The notes: generated by a model from the sequence alone, not told the origin. Positions 6,839 to 16,503 are shown, counted from the stretch's first letter. The stretch is DNA of 22,519 nt from Acidobacteriota bacterium (GCA_947466555.1 CANIFK010000005.1:1-22519); one strand, 5' to 3'. Numbers and translations are program-made.

Positions 6839-9475
6839 ATGCCTTTGGACGCAGGTACCCGGCTTGGCCCCTACTCCATCTCTGCGATCATTGGGGCGGG
6901 TGGTATGGGTGAGGTCTACAAAGCGCGCGACTCGCGGCTCGACCGGGATGTAGCCATCAAAGTGATGCCGGCTCGATTTGCCGAGCAGCCCGAAATGCGC
7001 AAGCGCTTCGAACGGGAAGCGCGGTCGATATCGATGCTGCATCACCCAAATATCTGCTCGCTGTTCGACCTCGGGGAGCACGACGGCACCGCGTATTTGG
7101 TGATGGAGTACCTGGAAGGCGAACCGCTCGACCGTCGGCTGACGCGCGGCCCACTGCCCCTGCCGGAGGCTCTCGAAGTTGCCATTCAAATTGCTAGCGC
7201 ATTGGACCAGGCGCATCAGAAGGGCCTTATTCATCGCGACCTGAAACCGGGGAACGTGATGCTCACCAGTTCCGGGGCGAAATTACTCGATTTCGGACTG
7301 GCGAAGCCGGCCGTGACGTCACCAGGCGGCACCGTCGACGTAACCGTCACCAACAATCTGACCATGGCAGGCTCCATCGTTGGGACATTGGCCTATATGT
7401 CGCCCGAACGTTTGGAAGGAAACGATGGGGACGCCCGCGGCGATATCTTCGCCGCCGGAGCGGTGATCTACGAGATGCTGACCGGCAAGCGCGCCTTCGC
7501 CGGCGCCAATCAGGCCAGCCTCATTACGGCCGTAATGTCCACCGAACCGCCGCCAGTATCAGAGACGTTCTCTCTTTCTTCCCCCGCCCTCGACCGCGTG
7601 GTGCGGAAGTGCCTGGCAAAGCAGCCGGAGCAGCGCTGGCAGACGGCGCGCGACCTGATGAGCGAACTCCAATGGATCGCCACCGGGGGGATCGTGGAGA
7701 AGCCGGCGCCGCCCGTGACAAAAGGGCAAACCTGGAAACGCTGGGCGCCATGGGCCATGGCGGGCGTGTCATTGGTTGCGTTGAGCGGAGTTTTGCTGTT
7801 CAACGGCGTGGGCGGAAAAGCGCACGGGCCCAGCCGCGCACGGCTGGAGTTTCCCCCTCCGCCCAATACCCAGCTACTTCGCATCGACATACCGACACCC
7901 TCGCCAGACGGCCGCCAGGTCATGTTTTTCGGCCAAAGCGCGGGACGCAAGCCGCTCCTGTGGATTCGCGATCTGGAGACCGGCGAGACGCGGTCCGTAC
8001 CCGGTGTCGAAAATGGGGCGCTGCCCATATGGGCGCCCGATGGCCGCCGTATCGCCTACATGGGGGACGACAGCAAACTATGGCTAGTGAATCTGGCCAC
8101 CGGCTCGCGGACAATAATCACGGACTTGGGAACCAATTTCGGTGGAGGGACCTGGAATCAGGAGGACGTCATTGTCTTCGGCCAACAAGGCAAATTGATG
8201 CGCGTCGCCGCCGGCGGGGGCACGCCGGTACCTATCCCCATCTCGAAGCAGCTGTTCGGGTACTGGCCCATTTTCCTGCCAGACGGCAAACATCTGGTGT
8301 TCAGCGGACACTCCGGCAACCAGGCCGATCCAGGTTCGTACCTGCTGCCCCTCAGCGGCGGTGAGCCCAAACGCCTTCTCGAAGGAGCGACAAAGATCGT
8401 TCCGGGAAAGCCGGGTTCGCTGCTCTTCAACCAGGGCAACAATCTGTTCACGCGTCCCTTCAGCACCTCGAAACTCGATTGGGACGGGCCGCCAACGCAA
8501 CTGGCCAGCGGCCTCTTCACCTTCGGCCCAGATACAGCCGGGGCGAGCTTCTTCAGTTCCTGGAATGGAGTCGTCGCCTATCGCACCGGGGCGACGGCAG
8601 TCGACCGGCAGATGATCTGGTTCAATCGGGCCGGCCAGCGCCTGGCCATCACCGGAAGCCTTGGCCGTTTCTCCAACCCCGCGCTGTCTCCCGATGGCCG
8701 TTGGTTGGCGGTCGGCGTGGAGGATCCTGCGGTCAACACCCGCGACATCTGGGTGTACGATCTCAAACGAGGGACTTCAACGCGCGTCACCACCGACCCC
8801 GGTGACGAACTCAACCCCGTCTGGTCACCAGATGGGAAGCGGATCGCCTACTCCGGAGGCAAGAAGAATGGCCAGCGCGAAATCTACATCACCGACGCCA
8901 CCGGAGCCGGTACACCGGAACTGGTGACGAGCGGCCCGGGCACGAAAAATGTGGAGCAGTGGACGCCCGATAACAAACACATCCTCTACAACTTCGATAC
9001 ATCGACCGGCTCTGACCTGATGGCGGTTTCGCTCGACGCCGGGCATAAGGTAACACCCCTGTTCCCTTCGAAGTTTCGTGAGACGATGGCGCGGGTTTCG
9101 CCGAACGGCCGCTGGATCGCCTATTGTTCGAATGAGTCCGGCAAAGATGAGATCTACGTGCGTGCGTTCGATACGACCGGAGGCGCCGGTCGAAAGTGGC
9201 TGGTCTCTACCGATGGCGGGTCAGAACCGGAATGGCGTCGCGACGGCAAAGAGCTTTTCTACGTCCGCCACCAGGCCCTGATGGCAATTGACGTTTCCAC
9301 GGCCGGCGCGGAATTCGACGCCGGTGCGCCCAAGGCGCTTTTCGAAAAGGTCCTGGGCGAGCCGCGCCGCAACCGATTCCTGGCCTCGCCGGACGGAGAT
9401 CGCCTTCTGTTGGTGGTGCCGCCAGAGGAGCAGACGAGTTCGGCGATCCAGGTGATCCTCGATTTGCAACGCTGA
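6839..9475 (+). CDS. PknB-type Ser/Thr protein kinase with C-terminal TolB/PD40 beta-propeller
   Basis: An 878-residue transmembrane kinase. The catalytic domain spans about residues 12-285. It has the Gly-rich loop GAGGMG at 19-24, ATP-anchoring Lys41 in VAIK, the catalytic loop HRDLKPGN at 132-139, DFG at 151-153 and SPE (in place of APE) at 188-190. All key catalytic residues are present. One membrane helix lies at about 302-322. The outer part carries repeated SPDG/APDG blades typical of PD40/TolB propellers, including SPDGR at 355, LSPDGRW, WSPDGKRIAY, VSPNGRWIAY and ASPDGDR, probably six or seven blades. The family model is a sensor in which the periplasmic propeller binds a ligand and the cytoplasmic kinase phosphorylates Ser/Thr; the ligand is unknown. 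It is divergent from an Oar-like receptor and followed after 27 bases by a secreted LamG-like protein and a multihaem cytochrome, with which it may be co-transcribed. Confidence 0.95.
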   Translation: MPLDAGTRLGPYSISAIIGAGGMGEVYKARDSRLDRDVAIKVMPARFAEQPEMRKRFEREARSISMLHHPNICSLFDLGEHDGTAYLVMEYLEGEPLDRRLTRGPLPLPEALEVAIQIASALDQAHQKGLIHRDLKPGNVMLTSSGAKLLDFGLAKPAVTSPGGTVDVTVTNNLTMAGSIVGTLAYMSPERLEGNDGDARGDIFAAGAVIYEMLTGKRAFAGANQASLITAVMSTEPPPVSETFSLSSPALDRVVRKCLAKQPEQRWQTARDLMSELQWIATGGIVEKPAPPVTKGQTWKRWAPWAMAGVSLVALSGVLLFNGVGGKAHGPSRARLEFPPPPNTQLLRIDIPTPSPDGRQVMFFGQSAGRKPLLWIRDLETGETRSVPGVENGALPIWAPDGRRIAYMGDDSKLWLVNLATGSRTIITDLGTNFGGGTWNQEDVIVFGQQGKLMRVAAGGGTPVPIPISKQLFGYWPIFLPDGKHLVFSGHSGNQADPGSYLLPLSGGEPKRLLEGATKIVPGKPGSLLFNQGNNLFTRPFSTSKLDWDGPPTQLASGLFTFGPDTAGASFFSSWNGVVAYRTGATAVDRQMIWFNRAGQRLAITGSLGRFSNPALSPDGRWLAVGVEDPAVNTRDIWVYDLKRGTSTRVTTDPGDELNPVWSPDGKRIAYSGGKKNGQREIYITDATGAGTPELVTSGPGTKNVEQWTPDNKHILYNFDTSTGSDLMAVSLDAGHKVTPLFPSKFRETMARVSPNGRWIAYCSNESGKDEIYVRAFDTTGGAGRKWLVSTDGGSEPEWRRDGKELFYVRHQALMAIDVSTAGAEFDAGAPKALFEKVLGEPRRNRFLASPDGDRLLLVVPPEEQTSSAIQVILDLQR

Positions 9476-9502
9476 CCAAAGCCATCGTGATATAACCGCA
9501 TC

Positions 9503-10153
9503 GTGCCTTCTCTCCGCCTCCTCCTGCCCCTCTGCACCGTCCTCGCCTTCGCCGCCGATGACTCCGTCACCTGGACTTTCGATAACCTCGAAAAGATCGG
9601 TGGCCACTCCGTTACCGTTCTGGGTACCCCAAAGGTCATCGACACCCCCCTCGGCAAAGCCATCCAGTTCAACGGCTCCACCGACGCCCTGTTCTTCGAT
9701 GTGCATCCGCTCGCCGGCGCGGAGAAGTTCACCTGGGAAGTGATCTTCCGGCCTGACTCCGACGGCCCGCCCGCCCAGCGCTTCTTCCACATGCAGGAGA
9801 ACGGCTCGCAGTTCCGGTACCTGTTTGAAACCCGCATCATCAATAAGCAGTGGGCGCTCGATAGCTTCGCCAATACCACCAGCGGTTCCCGCGCTCTCAT
9901 GGATGTGGAACTGCTCCATCCCGCCGATCAGTGGGTCCACGTCGCCGTCACCTACGATGGCGAGACCTACAAGAACTACGTGAACGGCCGCACCCAGGTC
10001 CATTCCGTCGTCAAGCTCGCCCCCATGGGGCAAGGCCGCACCTCCGTCGGCGTCCGCATCAACAAGGTGGATTACTTCAAAGGCGCCATCCGCCTCTCGC
10101 GCTTCACCCGCCGCGCCCTGCCGCGCGAAGAGTTCCTCACCGTCCCGCAATAA
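9503..10153 (+). CDS. Secreted LamG/concanavalin A-like domain protein
   Basis: A 216-residue protein starting with GTG at 9503. An in-frame stop at 9488-9490 excludes a longer product, and the next in-frame Met is far inside the domain. Residues 1-18 form a signal peptide (LRLLLPLCTVLAFAAD). The rest matches the LamG-like jelly-roll pattern: TWTFDN at the start, GKAIQFNGSTDALFFD, FTWEVIFRPDSDG, the strand WVHVAVTYDGETYKNYVNG, and IRLSRFTRRALP near the end. These domains bind carbohydrate or protein surfaces and are usually not enzymes; no catalytic pair is visible. The stop is directly followed by the cytochrome ATG, so the two are probably translationally coupled. No Shine-Dalgarno sequence precedes the GTG, but a -10-like TATAAC lies at 9491-9496. 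The 376-codon minus-strand frame covering it (9221-10351) is a shadow. Confidence 0.85.
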   Translation: MPSLRLLLPLCTVLAFAADDSVTWTFDNLEKIGGHSVTVLGTPKVIDTPLGKAIQFNGSTDALFFDVHPLAGAEKFTWEVIFRPDSDGPPAQRFFHMQENGSQFRYLFETRIINKQWALDSFANTTSGSRALMDVELLHPADQWVHVAVTYDGETYKNYVNGRTQVHSVVKLAPMGQGRTSVGVRINKVDYFKGAIRLSRFTRRALPREEFLTVPQ

Positions 10154-11590
10154 ATGCGCGCGCTGCTCATCGTCGCCCTGGCCATTCCCGCCCTCGCCGA
10201 CACCGGCAACGCGGTCTGCGCCCGCTGCCACGCCGCTATCGCCAAGAAGTACGCGGCCACCGGCATGGCGCAAACCAGCGGTCGCACGGGGCCATCGGCG
10301 TTCAAGGAGGAGTTCGGACACCCGAACGTTACTGCGTCCTATCAGCTGCAAATCGAAGGCGTCACGCGCCAGTTGGAGTACTTCCTAGGATCGGGGCACA
10401 TTGGGCGGAGCTATCTCTTCCGCAAGGCGGGGCAGCTATTCCAGGCCCCGCTGTCGTACTACTCGGCCCCGAAAAAGTGGGACACGTCACCGGGCTATGA
10501 GACTAAGCCCTATCCGGAGCTGACGCGCGCCGTCGAGCCAGCGTGCCTCCAATGCCATGCCAGCCCGTCGCGGCCCTTTGTCGATAGCGGGGTGACCTGC
10601 GAACGCTGCCATGGCCCCGGCGAAAAGCACGCGGCGCTGCCCGGCAAGCGGAACATCGTTAACCCGGCGCGGTTGGCGTCGGAACAGCGGGACAGCGTCT
10701 GCGCCCAGTGCCACCTGACCGGGGCTGCCCGCATTGCCCGCGCCGGACGCGCACGCGGCGCATTCGCACCCGGTGAAAAGCTCAGCGACTCGATCGCCGT
10801 CTTTATCTGGGACACCCCGGAGGGCGTGGAGCCAACCGCGACCAGCCATTTCGAAAAACTGAACCGCAGCCGCTGCCGGCAGGCGAGCGGCGAAAAGCTA
10901 TGGTGCGGGACTTGTCACGAAGCCCATTCCGATTCCACGCCCGCCCACTACAACCAGCAATGCCAGGCCTGCCACACGGAAAGGAAGTGTACAGGCAGTC
11001 AAAGCCAGAACTGCATCGACTGCCATATGCCCAAACGCGCCGCCGCCCGATCCGTCGAGCATTTAGCGTTTACCGACCACGCGATTCCACGCCGCCCGTC
11101 CCCGCCGTCCACCCAAACCGCGACCGCATTGAAGGAGTTCTGGACCGGCCAGTCCAACCCCAGGGATACGGCACTAGCCTACGCCGCAGCCAACCTGGAC
11201 ACCGCGTACCCGCTCTTAGAGGAGACTGCCAAGGCGAACCCCAAAGACATCCCGCTGCTGCTCCAGTTAGCCCAGTATCACGAGCGGATGAACGCCGAAG
11301 AGAAGGCTGAAAAGCTCTACGCCCAGATTCTGCTTGCCGATCCTACCAACACGACGGCCGCCGTGAATCTGGGAACGTACAAGATTCGCCAGGGCAACGC
11401 GAAGGAGGCGATGGCGTTGTGGTTGCAAGCCTTGGCGCGCAACCCTGCACTGATCAGCGCCCGGCTGAATCTGGCAGTGGCCCAATACCAAAGCGGCAAC
11501 GCCACGGCGGCCAAAGCCAGCTTGAAGACGGTTCTTGATTACGAACCCGCCCACCCAGCAGCGCTACGGATGCTGGCGCAGCTTCCCTAA
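10154..11590 (+). CDS. Periplasmic multihaem cytochrome c (seven CxxCH) with C-terminal TPR repeats
   Basis: A 478-residue protein with a short signal peptide (MRALLIVALAIPALAD). Seven haem-binding motifs are visible: CARCH 22-26, CLQCH 131-135, CERCH 149-153, CAQCH 183-187, CGTCH 251-255, CQACH 270-274 and CIDCH 287-291. This spacing resembles the cytochrome c554/c-prime family. From about residue 335 to the end there are about four TPR-like helical pairs (AEKLYAQILLADPTN, AVNLGTYKIRQGNAKEAMALW, ARLNLAVAQYQSGNATAAK). The protein is expected in the periplasm or at the cell surface, moving electrons, with the TPRs holding a partner. It starts directly after the stop of the LamG-like gene with no intergenic base and no ribosome-binding site of its own, which argues for coupled translation and a shared function. 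No catalytic type, such as a nitrite or hydroxylamine enzyme, can be assigned. Confidence 0.92.
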   Translation: MRALLIVALAIPALADTGNAVCARCHAAIAKKYAATGMAQTSGRTGPSAFKEEFGHPNVTASYQLQIEGVTRQLEYFLGSGHIGRSYLFRKAGQLFQAPLSYYSAPKKWDTSPGYETKPYPELTRAVEPACLQCHASPSRPFVDSGVTCERCHGPGEKHAALPGKRNIVNPARLASEQRDSVCAQCHLTGAARIARAGRARGAFAPGEKLSDSIAVFIWDTPEGVEPTATSHFEKLNRSRCRQASGEKLWCGTCHEAHSDSTPAHYNQQCQACHTERKCTGSQSQNCIDCHMPKRAAARSVEHLAFTDHAIPRRPSPPSTQTATALKEFWTGQSNPRDTALAYAAANLDTAYPLLEETAKANPKDIPLLLQLAQYHERMNAEEKAEKLYAQILLADPTNTTAAVNLGTYKIRQGNAKEAMALWLQALARNPALISARLNLAVAQYQSGNATAAKASLKTVLDYEPAHPAALRMLAQLP

Positions 11591-11596
11591 ACGCCG

Positions 11597-11634
11597 AACG
11601 GGCCCGGCCGTCGGAGGAGCGGCGCGAGCCCGTT
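11597..11634. terminator. Possible hairpin terminator between convergent cytochrome and rpoD genes
   Basis: AACGGGC (11597-11603) and GCCCGTT (11628-11634) form a 7-bp outer stem, with a smaller GCCG/CGGC pairing inside. It lies in the 69-base gap between two convergent genes, which fits a terminator. There is no clear T-run on either strand, so function is uncertain. Confidence 0.4.
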
Positions 11635-11659
11635 GCGGGGGATAACTGGTACGAAGGGG

Positions 11660-13216
<1,557 letters not shown>

Positions 13217-13338
13217 TCATCCCACTTCTCCGCCATCGGGACGGAACAAGCTCGCTGCGTTGTGGTCTTCGGGCGGTGGGGCTATTGCCCGGCAGGCACG
13301 CGAATCTCGACCCCTTATCACAAGGAGCGCCAAGACTG

Positions 13339-13367
13339 AGTATAGCATCCAACCGCTTGAAAGTTAA
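13339..13367 (-). promoter_or_regulatory. Sigma-70 promoter of rpoD
   Basis: Reading the minus strand, TTAACT (complement of 13362-13367) is followed after 17 bases by TATACT (complement of 13339-13344), five of six matches to the -10 consensus. Transcription would start near 13332, giving an rpoD leader of about 115 bases. The leader contains a short GGGC/GCCC hairpin at 13279-13290. Confidence 0.65.
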
Positions 13368-13408
13368 GAGCCAATTCGCTCCTATTCCTTCTGATGCTAA
13401 ATGCGTGA

Positions 13409-13437
13409 AAAGGTTACGGAATATAGCTGTAACCTTT
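13409..13437. repeat. Perfect 9-bp inverted repeat between nrdR and rpoD
   Basis: AAAGGTTAC (13409-13417) and GTAACCTTT (13429-13437) are perfect inverted repeats separated by 11 AT-rich bases. On the minus strand the hairpin comes about 50 bases after the nrdR stop and its 3' arm ends in four T residues, so it could be a weak nrdR terminator. It also lies 42 bases upstream of the rpoD -35 box, a plausible position for a dimeric regulator. The sequence does not decide between the two. Confidence 0.55.
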
Positions 13438-13486
13438 GAGTGGTGCTACGACTTTTTCCAAAATACTACGAGAGTAGCGGAATTCC

Positions 13487-13957
13487 CTACCGCCCCTCCC
13501 CCATTCTCGTTCGCAACAAAACCTGCAACTCACTCAGAAACGCCTGCTCGTCCTGGAAATCCCGATACACGCTCGCGAAGCGCACATAGGCGATCTTATC
13601 CAGCCCTCGCAACTCGTCCATCAGAATTTCTCCGACATCTGTAGTGGAAAGCTCCCGCTCCGAGTTATCCGCCAACCGTGCCTCTACCTTATCCACGATC
13701 GCCGCCAGCTTCGTGATGGAGATCGGCCGCTTCTCGCACGCCTTCAACAGCCCGTTCAGGATCTTCTGCCGCTCGAATTTCTCCCGGCGCCCGTCCTTCT
13801 TCACCACCATATAAGGGATCTCGTCGATCTTCTCGTACGTCGTAAACCGCCGTTCGCACCCTAGGCACTGCCGCCGCCGCCGGATCGCGTCGCCTTCCTT
13901 GCTCTCCCGCGAGTCGATGACCTTATCTTCCTGATGCGTGCAAAATGGACATTTCAT
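13487..13957 (-). CDS. nrdR: Transcriptional repressor NrdR
   Basis: A 156-residue protein of standard NrdR length. The N-terminal zinc ribbon has CPFC at 3-6 and CLGC at 31-34, with the conserved DSRESKEGDAIRRRRQC between and RRFTTYE after it. An ATP-cone domain follows at about 46-136 (VVKKDGRREKFERQKIL at its start, KIAYVRFASVYRDF at its end). NrdR senses ATP/dATP and represses ribonucleotide reductase genes by binding paired NrdR boxes; no reductase gene or recognisable box lies in this window. Its ATG overlaps the end of the upstream flippase-like gene by four bases (ATGA), so translation is probably coupled. AGGA motifs lie within about 15 bases upstream of the start. Confidence 0.97.
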   Translation of the reverse strand: MKCPFCTHQEDKVIDSRESKEGDAIRRRRQCLGCERRFTTYEKIDEIPYMVVKKDGRREKFERQKILNGLLKACEKRPISITKLAAIVDKVEARLADNSERELSTTDVGEILMDELRGLDKIAYVRFASVYRDFQDEQAFLSELQVLLRTRMGEGR

Positions 13958-15033
13958 GGTTGCGGTTCCTGTTCCTGCAATTCGTGGCTAATCTGCCGCA
14001 AGTTCTTCCAACGCAGCCCTTCGGAGGCCGCCAGCCCGAGCCCGATCGGCAATATACTGACCCATGTTACCAGCCAGTTGGCCACCGCGATGCCTGTGGC
14101 CTCCGCCGCACTCAACCCGAACAACTGGGTCAACACCACCGTCCCGGCGATCTGCACGCCCCCGCCAATCCCCGGCACCTGCACAATACTCCCGAACGCC
14201 ACAAACCCCACGTATACCACCGTATCGAGGTTGCTCATGTGCGCTGTCGCCGGAAACGCCCGGAAAAAGCAAATCGTCCCACCGGCGATAATCAGCCATT
14301 CAATCGCCGTAATCCCAAGTAAAGAAATGACATCACTCGGCCGACGGCAGCAGGCCATGCCGCTGGTGAACGAATGAACCAGCGCTTGCGTCCGCCCCAG
14401 CCACGGCTCCGGCAGGAACCCCAGCGCCCCCGACAACCGGTCCGCGACCACTTCCTTGGACCGTCCGGCGAAGAACAAAATCACCAGGCAAGCCCCCGCC
14501 ATCACCGCCACAAACCCGCCGCCGACGTTCAGAATCCACGCAATACCGGGCGAAACATCGCGTCCAGAGGGGTCAAAAGCGTACAATCCGACACCAAACA
14601 GCGTCAAAACCGCTAACAAATCGAACACCCGTTCCAGGAACCACGTCGCCATCTGCGACGAAAACGGCACCCTTTCACTGCGCGCGATCAACCACGGCCG
14701 CACCAACTCGCCCGGCCGCCCCAGCAAAATCACCGATGTGAACCCAATCGCCGTCGCCTTAAAAATTCGTAATGCCGAAGCCTGGGGCGCAATGGGACGG
14801 ATCATCAAGCGCCAACGGATCACGCGAGCGAGGTAGGTGCCCAGCACCAGAGAAGCCGAAATGCTCATCCAGCCCCACCGGATGCTCCGGTAGACCGCGC
14901 CAAAGGCGTTCCAATCAAAGGACTTAAGCCGATGCCAACTGGCCGCAGCCAGCACCGCAACGATGAGAACGGCAATCCACGGCAACCAGCGCCGGTAACG
15001 CGAAATTAGATCAGAAGACGGGGTAAAACTCAC
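13954..15033 (-). CDS. Flippase-like integral membrane protein (LPG synthase TM / UPF0104 family)
   Basis: A 359-residue polytopic inner-membrane protein with about eight hydrophobic segments. It starts with GTG at 15033; no alternative start occurs before the upstream in-frame stop at 15070-15072. The family-typical segment IGFTSVILLGRPGELVRPWL followed by MATWFLERVFDLLAVL is present at about residues 95-140. The later segment VGFGSIVQVPGIGGGVQ-type (here FVAFGSIVQVPGIGGGVQIA) is at about 290-310. Relatives include the membrane half of lysylphosphatidylglycerol synthases and AglD-like proteins, thought to move lipid-linked molecules across the membrane. The catalytic aminoacyl-transfer domain of MprF is missing, so lipid lysylation is not supported. 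It is the first gene of a coupled pair with nrdR, an association I read as transcriptional convenience. Confidence 0.88.
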   Translation of the reverse strand: MSFTPSSDLISRYRRWLPWIAVLIVAVLAAASWHRLKSFDWNAFGAVYRSIRWGWMSISASLVLGTYLARVIRWRLMIRPIAPQASALRIFKATAIGFTSVILLGRPGELVRPWLIARSERVPFSSQMATWFLERVFDLLAVLTLFGVGLYAFDPSGRDVSPGIAWILNVGGGFVAVMAGACLVILFFAGRSKEVVADRLSGALGFLPEPWLGRTQALVHSFTSGMACCRRPSDVISLLGITAIEWLIIAGGTICFFRAFPATAHMSNLDTVVYVGFVAFGSIVQVPGIGGGVQIAGTVVLTQLFGLSAAEATGIAVANWLVTWVSILPIGLGLAASEGLRWKNLRQISHELQEQEPQP

Positions 15034-15062
15034 GTGAGACCGAAAGAACCGGCACGGCGCCG

Positions 15063-15075
15063 TTGTAAACTACAA
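15063..15075. repeat. Short palindrome in the flippase/ECF-sigma divergent region
   Basis: TTGTA (15063-15067), spacer AAC, TACAA (15071-15075): perfect 5-bp arms. It overlaps the -10 candidate for the flippase gene, as an operator would, but is short enough to arise by chance. Confidence 0.35.
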
Positions 15076-15097
15076 AAACGGTAGCCACGCCTAACAA
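15069..15097 (-). promoter_or_regulatory. Candidate sigma-70 promoter for the flippase-nrdR pair
   Basis: On the minus strand, TTGTTA (complement of 15092-15097) is followed after 17 bases by TGTAGT (complement of 15069-15074); each box matches four of six consensus bases. The predicted start near 15062 gives a leader of about 30 bases before the GTG at 15033. Confidence 0.4.
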
Positions 15098-15103
15098 TTC
15101 GTG

Positions 15104-15129
15104 CGAACTTATTATGGCAGATCCTCGTA
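15104..15129 (+). promoter_or_regulatory. Candidate ECF-type promoter upstream of the sigma factor gene
   Basis: CGAACT (15104-15109) contains the GAAC core typical of ECF -35 elements. After a 16-base spacer comes CGTA (15126-15129), a common ECF -10 motif (compare the SigW-type layout TGAAAC-N16-CGTA). The predicted start near 15137 leaves a leader of about 70 bases before the sigma gene ATG at 15207. No good housekeeping promoter is visible in the same stretch, so autoregulation is likely. This rests on motif reading only. Confidence 0.5.
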
Positions 15130-15206
15130 ACTACTTTTGAACGCGCAATGAGCTCACGCGGGGAATGTGAGCAAGGAAGCGCGCCAGGAAGGAGACCGGG
15201 GACGAC

Positions 15207-15884
15207 ATGGCACTGGCTGTTGCAGTAGAAACCCAGAAATTCGGGAACACCTTAATCTCGGATTGGGGAATCCCCCAAACTGCCCGCCTCGGGAGCCGGA
15301 GCTTGGAACCATCTTTCGACCTCGACATACAACTGGTGGAGCGCTGCCTCGCCGGGGACGAGGGGGCGTGGGAAGACCTGGTCAAAACCCACACCAGACG
15401 TGTATATTCGATCTGCTATCGCTTCATAGGGAAGGACTCCGAAGCACAAGACCTCACGCAAGATGTCTTTCTTCGCCTCTTCCGAACACTCAAGTCGTTC
15501 CGCGCCGGAGAGGGCTCATTCACCGTATGGCTCTCCCGCATGACCCGGAACTTGCTGATCGATAACTACCGCCGCACTCGTCAGGAACGCATCACAGACT
15601 CCATTGAAGAACAACTACCTATGATGGAAGAGCGCTCGATCGGCGCCGGCAGCCGTGCCGACGGTCTGCTGGCTGGTCGCGAAGCCTCCGAACTGCTTCA
15701 AGGTGCGCTGCAGCGCCTGTCCCCCGAACTCCGGGAGACGGTGATTTTGCGCGACCTGGAGGAGATGGAATATAAAGAAATTGCTGAAACTTTAGGTGTC
15801 CCCGAGGGAACCGTCAAGTCGCGCCTCAATCGCGGCCGGGCCGAATTGGCCCGCATCCTTCGGAAATACCAGGTGGCGGTATAA
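15207..15884 (+). CDS. ECF-type RNA polymerase sigma factor
   Basis: A 225-residue sigma factor with only regions 2 and 4, as in the extracytoplasmic-function group. Region 2 covers about 43-126 (LVERCLAGDEGAWEDLVKTH, then DLTQDVFLRLFRTLKSF and FTVWLSRMTRNLLIDNYRR). Region 4 covers about 165-221 (LQRLSPELRETVILRDLEEM, then EIAETLGVPEGTVKSRLNRG, the helix-turn-helix). The first 40 residues are a non-conserved extension. The start at 15207 is preceded by AAGGAG at 15189-15194. The next gene, four bases after the stop, encodes a zinc-finger anti-sigma factor, the standard ECF partner arrangement. Three membrane proteins follow on the same strand, which suggests a signal at the cell envelope. An ECF-type promoter candidate upstream suggests self-activation. 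Confidence 0.95.
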   Translation: MALAVAVETQKFGNTLISDWGIPQTARLGSRSLEPSFDLDIQLVERCLAGDEGAWEDLVKTHTRRVYSICYRFIGKDSEAQDLTQDVFLRLFRTLKSFRAGEGSFTVWLSRMTRNLLIDNYRRTRQERITDSIEEQLPMMEERSIGAGSRADGLLAGREASELLQGALQRLSPELRETVILRDLEEMEYKEIAETLGVPEGTVKSRLNRGRAELARILRKYQVAV

Positions 15885-15888
15885 AGCC

Positions 15889-16503
15889 ATGACTTGCAAC
15901 TGCGCGGAATTCGAAATCCTACTCTGTGACGCCGTCGACGGAACCCTCCGCGGCGAGCAACAGACGGCCTTTGACTTGCACCGCCAGTCCTGCGCCTCCT
16001 GCGACGAGATGGCCACCGATGTCCTGGGCGTGACCGCCTTCATCGAGCGCGTCGCCGTCGTCGAGCCGCCCAAAGAACTCCTTACCAAGATCCTCTTTGA
16101 AACCTCCGGCAAGGCCGCCAAGGCCAACTCCCCCGTTAGCGCCGGATGGTTCGGAGCCGTCAAACAGTTTCTCGGCCCGGTCCTGGCCCCCCGCCTGGCG
16201 ATGGGCATGGTGATGACGATCCTATCGATCTCCATGCTGGCCCAGGTGTTCGGCCTCGAGGTCCGGCCGCTCAAAGCTTCCGATCTCGAACCGACCCGTA
16301 TCTGGGCCGGCGTCGAGGACGGGGCCCACCGCCAGTGGTCCCGCGTCGTGAAGTACTACGAAAACATCCGCGTTGTCTACGAGATTCAATCCCGGCTCAA
16401 GGAATGGGCCGATCAGGAAGAGCAGGACAGGCAGAGTCAGCAAAAGGATGCTGCGACCGCGCCGCAAACCAATACCGCACCGACACCGTCACCAGGCCGT
16501 TAG
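15889..16503 (+). CDS. Membrane-anchored zinc-finger anti-sigma factor
   Basis: A 204-residue protein starting at ATG 15889, four bases after the sigma-factor stop. A longer frame from 15796 would run inside the sigma gene and is not credible. The N-terminal cytosolic part holds a ZAS-type zinc motif, HRQSCASC (His31, Cys35, Cys38), plus Cys3, Cys5 and Cys13 nearby. One membrane helix lies at about 103-122 (LAMGMVMTILSISMLAQVFG). The C-terminal part (about 125-204) is outside, with a charged helix and a Gln/Thr/Pro-rich tail. In this family the N-terminal domain traps the sigma factor until a signal or protease releases it. No sequence similarity to a specific sensor domain is recognised in the outer part. 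Confidence 0.85.
   Translation: MTCNCAEFEILLCDAVDGTLRGEQQTAFDLHRQSCASCDEMATDVLGVTAFIERVAVVEPPKELLTKILFETSGKAAKANSPVSAGWFGAVKQFLGPVLAPRLAMGMVMTILSISMLAQVFGLEVRPLKASDLEPTRIWAGVEDGAHRQWSRVVKYYENIRVVYEIQSRLKEWADQEEQDRQSQQKDAATAPQTNTAPTPSPGR

Noticed and set aside
9221..10351. 376-codon minus-strand frame over the LamG-like gene
   Set aside because: Glu/Gly/Val-rich shadow; it would overlap three genes, and the plus-strand LamG frame has a signal peptide and family strands.
15796..15888. Longer N-terminus for the anti-sigma factor
   Set aside because: It would read the end of the sigma gene in another frame; the ATG at 15889 is four bases after the sigma stop and begins directly before the zinc-finger region.
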